A DNA stretch of 9,132 nt from Comamonadaceae bacterium (GCA_027490555.1 JAIXXW010000264.1:1-9132), one strand, 5' to 3'; counted from the stretch's first letter, positions 1 through 7,826 are shown. Made by a program: numbers and translations. Notes: a model not told the origin generated them from the sequence alone.

Positions 1-621
1 GTGCTGCAAGCCCTGCGCGACCAGATGGGCCAGCACGTCTGGCCGGTGCACCGGCTGGACAAGGGCACCAGCGGCGTGCTGGTGTTTGCGCTGAGTGCCG
101 AGGTGGCGCGCACGCTGGGGCAGGCTTTTGAAACGGGCGAGGGCCTGCACAAAACCTACCGCGCCATCGTGCGGGGCTGGCCCATGGACCAGGGGCTGAT
201 CGACCACCCCTTGAAACGCATGCCCGACGACATGCGCATCGAGCGCGAAGAGGTGCAGCCTGCCCAGACGCGCTGCCAAACCCTGCGCCGATTCGAGCTG
301 CCCCTGCCCCAGCGGGGCTTTGCCAGCACCCGCTGCGCCGAAGTGGCGCTGCAGCCCCTGACCGGCCGCCGCCACCAATTGCGCCGCCACATGAAGCACA
401 TCGCGCACCCGATCATCGGCGACGCCACGCACGGCAAAGGGCCGCTGAACCGGGCGGTGGCCGAGGTGCTGGGGCAGCAGCGCCTGTGGCTGCATGCGCA
501 CAGTCTGGCGCTGCACCACCCGGTCAGCGGGCAGCCGATGCACTGCGTGTCGCCCCTGCCCACGGCGTGGGCGCTTTGGGATGCGCACGCGACCGAGCCA
601 GCGACATCCACCCCTTCATGA
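1..621 (+). CDS. truC: tRNA pseudouridine synthase, TruC-like (5' end outside window)
   Basis: RluA-family pseudouridine synthase that should isomerise a uridine in tRNA (U65 for TruC) in the cytoplasm. The visible part has the RluA signature HRLDKGTSG with the presumed catalytic Asp at visible residue 20, then AIVRGW near 56-61, the C-terminal motif TGRRHQLRRH at 121-130, and HPIIGDATHG from 136. The run RDQMGQHV just before HRLD and the spacing of AIVRGW and RRHQLRRH resemble E. coli TruC more than RluA, RluC or RluD. The gene is incomplete: about 30-40 N-terminal residues of a normal TruC are missing, so the GTG at base 1 is not taken as the start. The stop TGA (619-621) lies in sequence that already resembles the tail of the following 101-bp repeat. 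The last dozen residues (HATEPATSTPS) are low-complexity and outside the conserved fold. Family is certain; the TruC assignment is from remembered sequence similarity. Confidence 0.85.
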   Translation: MLQALRDQMGQHVWPVHRLDKGTSGVLVFALSAEVARTLGQAFETGEGLHKTYRAIVRGWPMDQGLIDHPLKRMPDDMRIEREEVQPAQTRCQTLRRFELPLPQRGFASTRCAEVALQPLTGRRHQLRRHMKHIAHPIIGDATHGKGPLNRAVAEVLGQQRLWLHAHSLALHHPVSGQPMHCVSPLPTAWALWDAHATEPATSTPS

Positions 622-631
622 AGCCCTCTCT

Positions 632-674
632 GTAGGAGCCCACCCTGGCAGCTGCCGCCCACGGAGCCCTCTTT
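632..674. repeat. Truncated first repeat unit (43 bp)
   Basis: This unit keeps the first 15 nt (GTAGGAGCCCACCCT) and the last 28 nt of the 101-bp unit and has lost 58 bp in between: the second half of arm 1, the loop, all of arm 2 and the start of the linker. The break lies near CCCACC, which occurs both in arm 1 and just before CATGG in most units, so slippage or recombination across that short repeat could explain the loss. Bases about 617-631 (ending GCCCTCTCT) resemble the tail of yet another unit and overlap the truC stop codon. Confidence 0.85.
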
Positions 675-775
675 GTAGGAGCCCACCCTGTGGGCGATGC
701 TTGGTGGGCATGTGTGCTTTTTCGCCCACGGGGTGGGCTCCCTCCATGGCAGCTGCCGCCCACGGGGCCCTCTCT

Positions 776-876
776 GTAGGAGCCCACCCTGTGGGCGATG
801 GTTTGAGGGCATGTGCGCTTTTTCGCCCACGGGGTGGGCTCCCTCCATGGCAGCTGCCGCCCACGGAGTCCCCTTT
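776..876. repeat. Repeat unit 2, divergent loop
   Basis: A full-length 101-bp unit with both 20-nt arms intact. Its loop differs from the others: GGTTTGAGGGCAT in place of GCTTGGTGGGCAT. With unit 1 (675-775) it shares CTCCATGG after arm 2, whereas units 3-6 have CACCATGG, so units 1-2 and 3-6 form two subgroups along the array. Confidence 0.85.
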
Positions 877-977
877 GTAGGAGCCCACCCTGTGGGCGAT
901 GCTTGGTGGGCATGTGTGCTTTTTCGCCCACGGGGTGGGCTCCCACCATGGAATCTGACGTCCACGGAGTCCTCTTT
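877..977. repeat. Repeat unit 3, divergent linker
   Basis: Both arms are intact, but the linker palindrome GGCAGCTGCC is changed to GGAATCTGAC, followed by GTCCACGG instead of GCCCACGG. The linker palindrome is therefore less constrained than the REP arms. Confidence 0.85.
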
Positions 978-1179
978 GTAGGAGCCCACCCTGTGGGCGA
1001 TGCTTGGTGGGCATGTGTGCTTTTTCGCCCACGGGGTGGGCTCCCACCATGGCAGCTGCCGCCCACGGGGCCCTCTTGGTAGGAGCCCACCCTGTGGGCG
1101 ATGCTTGGTGGGCATGTGCGCTTTTTCGCCCACGGGGTGGGCTCCCACCATGGCAGCTGTCGCCCACGGTGTCCTCTTT

Positions 1180-1270
1180 GTAGGAGCCCACCCTGTGGGC
1201 GATGCTTGGTGGGCATATGCGCTTTTTCGCCCACGGGGTGGGCTCCCACCATGGAAGCTGTCGCCCAACG
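1180..1270. repeat. Last repeat unit, right edge of array
   Basis: Both arms are intact. The linker (GGAAGCTGTCGCCCAACGGA) has gained one base and then runs into unique sequence near 1270, about 85 bp before the OYE start codon. No further GTAGGAG head follows. Confidence 0.8.
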
Positions 1271-1317
1271 GATATGCCTTGGGCTGGTTTTCCATAAGAT
1301 GCAGGGCTTTCCAAGTC

Positions 1318-1330
1318 TGCGTGCGACGCA
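1318..1330. promoter_or_regulatory. Short inverted repeat in leader of the OYE gene
   Basis: TGCGT-GCG-ACGCA is a perfect 5-bp dyad with a 3-nt centre, ending 24 nt before the OYE start codon. It could be an operator half-site pair or a small leader hairpin. No convincing -35/-10 pair was found between 1271 and 1354, and a dyad this short can occur by chance. Confidence 0.2.
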
Positions 1331-1354
1331 TTTCCATCCTGAGACCCTCTGCCC

Positions 1355-2476
1355 ATGAGCCTGCTTTTCACCCCCTTCACTTTCAATGCACCCTCGGGTC
1401 CCCTCACCCTGCCCAACCGCATCGTGATCGCCCCCATGTGCCAGTACTCGGCCGAGAACGGCCAAGCCACCGACTGGCACCTGACGCACTGGACCAACCT
1501 GCTCAACAGCGGCGCAGGCCTGTTCACCATCGAGGCCACGGCGGTGTCGGCGGTCGGCCGCATCAGCCCCGGCTGCCTGGGCCTGTGGGACGACGCCACC
1601 CAGGCGGCCCTGGGTGACAAGCTGCACCGCGCACGCCGCCAGGCCCCGCACATGCCTGTGTGCATTCAGATTGGCCATGCGGGCCGCAAGGCCTCGAGCG
1701 CGGCTCCCTGGAACGGCGGCATGCTGATAGCCCCCGAAGACGGTGGCTGGCAGCCTGTGGCCCCGAGCGCCCTGCCCCACCTGCCCACAGAAGCACCCCC
1801 CACCGAACTGAGCCTGGCCGACATCGCGCAAATCAAGGCCGATTTTGTGAACACGGCCCGGCGCAGCCACGAACTGGGCATTGAAGCCATCGAGTTGCAT
1901 GCCGCGCACGGTTATTTGCTGCACGAGTTTTTGTCGCCCATTTCCAACCAGCGCAGTGACCCATACGGCGGCTCATTTGAAAACCGCATCCGCTTTCCGA
2001 TGGAAGTGTTCAAGGCCGTGCGCGAGGCCTTTGGCGGCACTTTGGGCATGCGCATTTCGGGCACCGACTGGGTCGAGGGCGGCTGGACGGTCGAAGAGAC
2101 TGCGGCCTTGTCGGTGCAGCTCAAGCAAGCGGGGGCGCAGTTCGTGCACATCTCCTCAGGTGGTGTGTCGCCTTTGCAAAAAATTGCGATCGGGCCCGAG
2201 TACCAGGTGCACCTTGCCAAAGCCGTCAAGGCCGCCTCGGACCTGACCACCATCGCCGTGGGCCTGATCACCGAGCCCGCCCAGGCCGAAGCCGTGCTGC
2301 AGCGTGGCGACGCCGACCTGGTGGCCCTGGCCCGTTCTTTCCTCTACAAGCCGCGCTGGGGCTGGGAAGCGGCTGTGGCCCTGGGCGGCACCGTCGATGC
2401 GCAACACCAGTACTGGCGCAGCCTGCCGCGCGAAGCCAAAAACATTTTCAACGACGCCAAAATCGGCATGCGTTGA
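1355..2476 (+). CDS. NADH:flavin oxidoreductase, Old Yellow Enzyme family (XenA/YqjM-like)
   Basis: A cytosolic FMN enzyme of 373 aa, normal for the family, which reduces activated C=C bonds (enals, enones, some nitro compounds) with NAD(P)H. The N-terminus has LPNRIVIAPMCQYSAENG; Cys29 and Tyr31 correspond to the Cys/Tyr pair of class III enzymes (YqjM, XenA) that tunes FMN potential and binds substrate. IEATAVSAVGRISPGCLGLW and QIGHAGRKAS follow. The substrate-anchoring His pair is HAAH at 182-185, then SNQRSDPYGGSFENRIRF. GDADLVALARSFL at 318-330 is the usual phosphate-binding end of the barrel. The ATG at 1355 puts the conserved FTPFTF at the expected distance; the Shine-Dalgarno is weak (GAGA around 1339). 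The gene stands alone, after the repeat array and convergent with the hydrolase. Physiological substrate cannot be told from sequence; xenA or namA would be candidate names. Confidence 0.93.
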   Translation: MSLLFTPFTFNAPSGPLTLPNRIVIAPMCQYSAENGQATDWHLTHWTNLLNSGAGLFTIEATAVSAVGRISPGCLGLWDDATQAALGDKLHRARRQAPHMPVCIQIGHAGRKASSAAPWNGGMLIAPEDGGWQPVAPSALPHLPTEAPPTELSLADIAQIKADFVNTARRSHELGIEAIELHAAHGYLLHEFLSPISNQRSDPYGGSFENRIRFPMEVFKAVREAFGGTLGMRISGTDWVEGGWTVEETAALSVQLKQAGAQFVHISSGGVSPLQKIAIGPEYQVHLAKAVKAASDLTTIAVGLITEPAQAEAVLQRGDADLVALARSFLYKPRWGWEAAVALGGTVDAQHQYWRSLPREAKNIFNDAKIGMR

Positions 2477-2519
2477 TTTCATCCCACCGCGACAAAAACG
2501 CCCACGAACTGAACTGCAG

Positions 2520-2551
2520 CCCCAAAGTTGGACACCGATCCAAGCTTGGGG
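2520..2551. terminator. Hairpin between convergent genes, candidate bidirectional terminator
   Basis: Arms CCCCAAAGTTGGA (2520-2532) and TCCAAGCTTGGGG (2539-2551) pair at 11 of 13 positions around a 6-nt loop. It sits between two convergent stop codons (OYE ending at 2476, hydrolase ending at 2559), where a shared terminator is expected. No U-run follows directly on either strand; the nearest T5 on the minus strand is over 20 nt past the stem, so intrinsic termination would be imperfect. The left part may instead be an insertion-sequence end. Confidence 0.4.
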
Positions 2552-2558
2552 GTGTGCT

Positions 2559-3425
2559 TCACAGCGCGATCAGCTGCTGGGCCAAGGCGTGCAGGCGCGT
2601 GCCCGGACGGGTCAGGTCGGTGACGATGCTGAAATGGTTCAGGCCAGGCAGCTCTTCGCAAACGGGCACGGTTTTGGGGCCCCAGGCTTGCTGGATCAAG
2701 CGGTTGTGGCGCAAGAATTCGGGGCTCTCGTCAGCGCCGGCCACGGTGTAGAGCACGCGCTGGCGGGGGCGTGGCCAGTGGGCCGGGCTGGCCATGCGCA
2801 CATGCGCAGGCGTGATGCGCAAATCGCCCTGCACAAAGGGCGTTTTGCGGATGGGCTCCAGATCAAACAGGCCCGAAATCGACATGGCTTGGCGCACCAG
2901 ACCCGAGGGCAAATCGCGCCCCACTTGCTTCCAGTGGCACCCCAGCAGCATGGCCGCCAAGTGTCCCCCGGCCGAATGGCCGATGGCGCTGATGCGGTTG
3001 CGGTCACCGCCATGCGCGCCGATGTGGCGCCAGACCCAGGCCGTGGCCTTGGCCATTTGCAGGGCGATGTCGGGGATGGTGACCGGGTGTTCCGGCGTGC
3101 CAGGGCACAGGGCGTAATTGACCACCACCACACAGGCGCCCATGTCGCGCAGGGCCGGTGCCACAAATGAGTGGTCCGACTTGTCCAGGCTGCGCCAATA
3201 CCCGCCGTGGATGAAGACCACCACAGGCGCATTGGCGTCTTGCGCAGGGAAGATGTCCAGCGTCTCGCCGGGTCCTTCACCGTAGGGCACATCGAGGGTG
3301 GACTTCAATTGCGCACGGGCCTGAACAGAGGCGTTTTGCCAGTGTGCAAAGTGATCTGCAAAGTCGGGCACCAGGGCCCGGTTGTTGTACATGCGGTCGT
3401 GCCATTGGGCATTGTGGGCGGCCAT
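2559..3425 (-). CDS. Alpha/beta hydrolase, arylformamidase (kynurenine formamidase)-like
   Basis: A 288-aa serine hydrolase without signal peptide, so probably cytosolic. The oxyanion motif HGGYW is at 73-77, the nucleophile elbow GHSAGGH at 149-155 with Ser151, the acid is probably Asp232 (GADESPEF), and the base His264 (NHFSIV). HGGYW with this spacing is typical of the arylformamidase-like branch of the HSL-type esterases, whose best-known member hydrolyses N-formylkynurenine. No other kynurenine-pathway gene is in the window, so an ester or amide substrate linked to the upstream receptor is equally possible. The ATG at 3425 has a good Shine-Dalgarno, AAGGAG at 3432-3437, 6 nt upstream. 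It starts 16 bp after the TonB receptor stop on the same strand and is probably cotranscribed. Fold and triad are secure; substrate is unknown. Confidence 0.88.
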   Translation of the reverse strand: MAAHNAQWHDRMYNNRALVPDFADHFAHWQNASVQARAQLKSTLDVPYGEGPGETLDIFPAQDANAPVVVFIHGGYWRSLDKSDHSFVAPALRDMGACVVVVNYALCPGTPEHPVTIPDIALQMAKATAWVWRHIGAHGGDRNRISAIGHSAGGHLAAMLLGCHWKQVGRDLPSGLVRQAMSISGLFDLEPIRKTPFVQGDLRITPAHVRMASPAHWPRPRQRVLYTVAGADESPEFLRHNRLIQQAWGPKTVPVCEELPGLNHFSIVTDLTRPGTRLHALAQQLIAL

Positions 3426-3431
3426 GCGGAT

Positions 3432-3437
3432 CTCCTT
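3432..3437 (-). promoter_or_regulatory. Shine-Dalgarno of the alpha/beta hydrolase
   Basis: AAGGAG on the minus strand, 6 nt before the ATG at 3425. It lies inside the 16-bp gap after the receptor stop and fixes the hydrolase start. Confidence 0.75.
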
Positions 3438-3441
3438 GCCA

Positions 3442-5649
3442 TCAGATTTTCATTTCCAGACGCAACTGGACATTGCGCCAGTTGCGGTCGGTGGTGCGCG
3501 AGGTTTCCCGGAAGCTGCCGTTGTCAAATGTGCTGCCGGTGATGTAGTCACGCGGCTGCAGGTTGCTGACCGTCAGGCGCACCGCACTGGCTGGCGAAAT
3601 GCGCCACAAGCCGTACACGTCGAGCACTTGTTTCACGCCCTGGTAGACCAACTGCTGTTCGGTGCGGCGGGTGTCGTAGTCGGGGTTCCAGTTGAGGTTG
3701 CCCCCCAGGGTCAAGGGCATGCCCCGGAAACGGTAGTCGGCGCCCAGGTTGGCCGTCATGTCAGGCTGCTGGTCCAGCCGGTTGTTGGGGCCGGGCACCT
3801 GCTTGACTTTGGAGCTGAAGAAGCTGGCGTTGCTGCGGATGTCGATGGGCAGGGCGTTGGCAAAGGCCTGGTTGAGCCGGAACTTGGCTTCGAGTTCCAA
3901 GCCCTGGGTCGACGCATCGCCCAGGTTGATGGGTGAGGAGACCCACCGTGTCTCTGTCGGTGCCCAGTAGGGCCCGACCTGCTGGGTCGTGGTGTAGCGG
4001 ATCAGGTCGGTGATTTCCCGGCGAAAGACGTTCGCGCTGAGCACGCCACCGCCGCTCAGGTAGCGCTCAAAAGCCACATCGATGCCGGTGGCCAATTCGG
4101 GCCGCAGGTCGGGGTTGCCAATGCGGTCAGGGCGGGTGGGCCGGCTGTCCACCTCGCCAGAGCTGACGGGGCGGGCCACCAGGTTGTGCAGCGTGGGGGT
4201 TTTGTAGCTGCGGGTCAAACTCATGCGCACCTGGTCGCGTTTGGCCGGATCGGGTTTCCACAAGGCATGCAGCAAAGGGGTCCAGACAGAGCTGGTGTTG
4301 GATTTGAATCCGGTGGGGTCGTTCGCCTCGGTCGAGATGGTCTCGTAGCGCAGGCCGGTGTAGGCAGACCAGTGCCGGTTGATTTTGAATTCGTCTTGGG
4401 CATAGCCGGCCACACGCAGGGTGCGTGCGGTCAGGTCGCCCGCGTTGTCGTCCAGCACACCCCGGGCCTCTTCCAGCCGGCGCACGCCTTCGAGCTCCAG
4501 GCCACTGACCAGCTGGTGGCCGTTGTCCATGGCGCGTGTCCATTTGCTGTTGAGGCTGCCAGAGCGGTCGATGAAGTTCTGGAATTGCGAGACGTTCCTC
4601 AACAAGGGGGGCAGACCACTCGAGGTGGTGACGGTTTGGTCCTGCCGCGAGTCGAACTCCGATTGGCCCAGACCGAAGCGCACCTCCAGACGGTCGTTGG
4701 CCGACAGGCGCTGGGCCCATTGGCCGTTCAGCCGGGCCATGGCAAATCGACTCTGGTTCAGGGTCAGGGCGCTGTCCGACCTGGTGCCATTGGTGTCGGT
4801 CCGGCTGGCTTGCACCAGGCCATTGCCCAAAAAGTCGGAATAGATCATGAACGGGGTCAGCGTCAGGGTCTTGCCCTGTTCGCCCCGCCATTGCAGACGC
4901 GCATTGGCGTGCAGGGCCTGGCGATGGCCCACGGACTCGTTGCGGCGCGTGGTGTCGCCCAACTCGTTGGATGAAATCACCGAACTGCTTTCATCGGGCC
5001 GATACTGGTCAGTCAAAGACACGGTCACCGTGCCGGTCATGGGCTTGATGTTGAGGTTGTGCACCCAGTTGACCAAGGTGGAGTCGTAGCCATGTTCGCG
5101 GGAACGGGTGACCTTCAGGTCATCGGGCACGGCCCGCTGGCCTTCGCGCAAGACAATGTTGATGGTGCCGGCGATCGCCCTGGCCCCGGTCTCGGCGGTG
5201 GGGGCGCGCAAGATCTCGATGCGTTCGACCTGTTCGGGCAGCAAGGTGTCGATGGAAAAGCCCGGGGGCAGGCGTTCGCCATCGAGCAGGATCTGCGTGT
5301 AGCCACCGCCCAAACCGCGCATGCGGATGGCACCGCCGCGTCCGGGTGCGCCCTGGACCGTGACACCGGGCAAACGCTTGAGCACTTCGCCCAGATTGGC
5401 GTCGCCTTGTCTCTGGATTTCTTCGCGGCCAATGACGATCTTGGCCACCGAGGACTCGCGCCGGGCTTCGGTGTCGTTGTTGCGGTTGCTGCGCACTTCC
5501 ACCTGCCCCAGGTCGGTGACGCCGGTGGGCTCATTGGGGGCCATGGGGCTTTGCGCCCAAGCGCCAGAGGCGATCAAACCCAGACCCGCAGCAGACCATT
5601 GAAGGGCGGCGACCAGGGGTTTCAGGGGGTGTTGTGGATTTTGTTGCAT
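3442..5649 (-). CDS. TonB-dependent outer-membrane receptor
   Basis: A 735-aa outer-membrane receptor that imports a ligand using TonB energy. Residues 1-32 are a Sec signal peptide (hydrophobic core around 12-30, likely cleavage after AWA at 32). A possible TonB box is DLGQVEV (46-52). The plug covers about 66-170, with GDANLGEVLKRLPGVTVQG at 82-100, IRMRGLGGGYTQILLDGERL, and the plug end ETGARAIAGTINIVLRE. The rest is a 22-strand-type barrel with usual late motifs such as RSYKTPTLHNLVARP and NPDLRPELATGIDVAFERYL. There is no N-terminal signalling domain, so it is not a transducer. The protein ends LEMKI, without the terminal aromatic common in barrel proteins. Substrate is not determinable: no Fur-box-like sequence upstream. 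The start at 5649 is set by the signal peptide; its AGGG abuts the ATG, and an out-of-frame ATG lies 8 nt upstream. A cotranscribed hydrolase follows. Confidence 0.92.
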   Translation of the reverse strand: MQQNPQHPLKPLVAALQWSAAGLGLIASGAWAQSPMAPNEPTGVTDLGQVEVRSNRNNDTEARRESSVAKIVIGREEIQRQGDANLGEVLKRLPGVTVQGAPGRGGAIRMRGLGGGYTQILLDGERLPPGFSIDTLLPEQVERIEILRAPTAETGARAIAGTINIVLREGQRAVPDDLKVTRSREHGYDSTLVNWVHNLNIKPMTGTVTVSLTDQYRPDESSSVISSNELGDTTRRNESVGHRQALHANARLQWRGEQGKTLTLTPFMIYSDFLGNGLVQASRTDTNGTRSDSALTLNQSRFAMARLNGQWAQRLSANDRLEVRFGLGQSEFDSRQDQTVTTSSGLPPLLRNVSQFQNFIDRSGSLNSKWTRAMDNGHQLVSGLELEGVRRLEEARGVLDDNAGDLTARTLRVAGYAQDEFKINRHWSAYTGLRYETISTEANDPTGFKSNTSSVWTPLLHALWKPDPAKRDQVRMSLTRSYKTPTLHNLVARPVSSGEVDSRPTRPDRIGNPDLRPELATGIDVAFERYLSGGGVLSANVFRREITDLIRYTTTQQVGPYWAPTETRWVSSPINLGDASTQGLELEAKFRLNQAFANALPIDIRSNASFFSSKVKQVPGPNNRLDQQPDMTANLGADYRFRGMPLTLGGNLNWNPDYDTRRTEQQLVYQGVKQVLDVYGLWRISPASAVRLTVSNLQPRDYITGSTFDNGSFRETSRTTDRNWRNVQLRLEMKI

Positions 5650-5657
5650 CCCTGCAT
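5622..5657 (-). other. Possible 11-codon upstream ORF overlapping the receptor start
   Basis: An ATG at 5657-5655 on the minus strand opens an 11-residue frame (MQGCNKIHNTP) that ends at TGA 5624-5622, across the start codon of the TonB receptor in another frame. No clear Shine-Dalgarno precedes it. It could reduce receptor translation, or be chance. Confidence 0.15.
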
Positions 5658-5689
5658 TTTGACAGTGCCCAGCGAAGTGGGTGTGTCAC

Positions 5690-5706
5690 GCCTGGATAAC
5701 CCAGGC
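5690..5706. terminator. Small hairpin after the helicase gene
   Basis: GCCTGG-ATAAC-CCAGGC, a perfect 6-bp stem with a 5-nt loop, begins about 10 nt beyond the rhlE stop on the minus strand. No U-run follows, so it would be at best a weak terminator or an mRNA 3'-end structure between rhlE and the receptor gene. Confidence 0.3.
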
Positions 5707-5716
5707 CGCGCAGTGA

Positions 5717-7171
<1,455 letters not shown>

Positions 7172-7232
7172 GAACCTGCTATTGTCGCATTTTGGGCTGG
7201 GCTGCCCGAAAAGCGAATTTTGGACGCTGGAT

Positions 7233-7802
7233 TCAGGTCTTGGGCAGCGTCACGCCCACTTGCCCCTGGTACTTGCCGCCACGGTCCTTGTAGCTGGTCT
7301 CGCAGACCTCGTCGCTTTCAAAGAACAAGACCTGGGCACAACCCTCACCGGCATAAATCTTGGCGGGCAAGGGCGTGGTGTTGCTGAACTCCAGGGTCAC
7401 ATAGCCTTCCCATTCGGGCTCGAAGGGGGTGACGTTGACGATGATGCCGCAGCGGGCGTAGGTGCTCTTGCCCAGGCAGATGGTCAGGACGTTGCGTGGG
7501 ATGCGGAAGTACTCCACCGTGCGGGCCAGGGCAAAGCTGTTGGGCGGGATGATGCAGACGTCGGACTCGATGTCGACAAAGCTTTTCTCGTCGAAGTTCT
7601 TGGGGTCCACCACGGTGCTGTAGATGTTGGTGAAGACCTTGAACTCCGGGGCGCAGCGGATGTCGTAGCCGTAGCTGCTGGTGCCGTAGCTGACGATTTT
7701 CTGGCCGCTCGCGTCCTTGCGGATCTGGCCGGGCTCGAAAGGCTCGATCATGCCGTGCTGTTCAGCCATGCGGCGGATCCATTTGTCGCTTTTGATGCTC
7801 AT
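7233..7802 (-). CDS. dcd: dCTP deaminase
   Basis: A 189-aa homotrimeric enzyme that deaminates dCTP to dUTP, feeding dUTPase and thymidylate synthesis in the cytosol. Visible motifs: SSYGYDIR (42-49), VDPKNFDEKSF, PPNSFALARTVEYFRIP (86-102), the nucleotide-binding GKSTYARCG (111-119), and VTPFEPEWEGYVTLEF (124-139), whose Glu138 is the expected catalytic residue. The C-terminal GGKYQGQVGVTLPKT is the lid segment that closes over the triphosphate. It is the dCTP-specific type rather than a dUTPase. Length is standard. ATG at 7802 has AAGG (7809-7812) 6 nt upstream. It is divergent from the GntR gene and upstream of rhlE in the same direction. Confidence 0.96.
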   Translation of the reverse strand: MSIKSDKWIRRMAEQHGMIEPFEPGQIRKDASGQKIVSYGTSSYGYDIRCAPEFKVFTNIYSTVVDPKNFDEKSFVDIESDVCIIPPNSFALARTVEYFRIPRNVLTICLGKSTYARCGIIVNVTPFEPEWEGYVTLEFSNTTPLPAKIYAGEGCAQVLFFESDEVCETSYKDRGGKYQGQVGVTLPKT

Positions 7803-7826
7803 CTCAGACCTTTGTGATTTGAGCGC

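Larger units (their letters stand above)
632..1270. repeat. Tandem REP/BIME-like array, exact 101-bp period
   Basis: Units start with GTAGGAGCCCACCCT at 632 (truncated unit), 675, 776, 877, 978, 1079 and 1180; every spacing from 675 on is exactly 101 bp. A full unit is: GTA; arm 1 GGAGCCCACCCTGTGGGCGA; a 24-nt loop; arm 2 TCGCCCACGGGGTGGGCTCC; a 34-nt linker usually containing the palindrome GGCAGCTGCC. Arm 2 is the reverse complement of arm 1 except one position that becomes a T-G wobble. Each arm also folds alone (GCCCAC-CCT-GTGGGC and GCCCAC-GGG-GTGGGC). The GTAG head, short GC-rich hairpin and inverted partner match the known plan of REP sequences and their paired BIME arrangement, as in Pseudomonas GTAGGAGC-type REPs. 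Such elements are normally mobilised in trans by a RAYT (TnpA-REP) transposase; none is present here. Possible roles are transcript-end protection or termination downstream of truC, or topoisomerase or nucleoid-protein binding; these are inference. Confidence 0.93.

Noticed and set aside
1..3. GTG at base 1 as the true truC start
   Set aside because: Conserved TruC sequence normally extends some 30-40 residues further upstream; the gene is cut by the window edge.
632..1270. CRISPR array
   Set aside because: The whole 101-bp unit repeats, including what would be spacers; there are no unique spacers and no cas genes.
156..1337. 393-codon minus-strand open frame through the repeat array and truC
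   Set aside because: It is repeat DNA read in rotating frames plus the antisense of truC; no ribosome site, domain or normal composition.
1000..1617. Plus-strand frames through the array (e.g. 1000-1617, 697-981)
   Set aside because: They start at ATGs inside repeat units and end in the wrong frame of the OYE gene.
524..1924. 466-codon and overlapping 349-codon minus-strand frames
   Set aside because: Same repeat artefact, continued into the antisense of the well-supported OYE gene.
2304..3170. 288-codon plus-strand frame antisense to the alpha/beta hydrolase
   Set aside because: The minus-strand frame has a full catalytic triad and a good ribosome site; this one has no recognisable domain.
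4186..4974. Plus-strand frames antisense to the TonB receptor (e.g. 4186-4974, 5059-5733)
   Set aside because: High-GC shadow frames; the minus strand encodes a complete plug and barrel.
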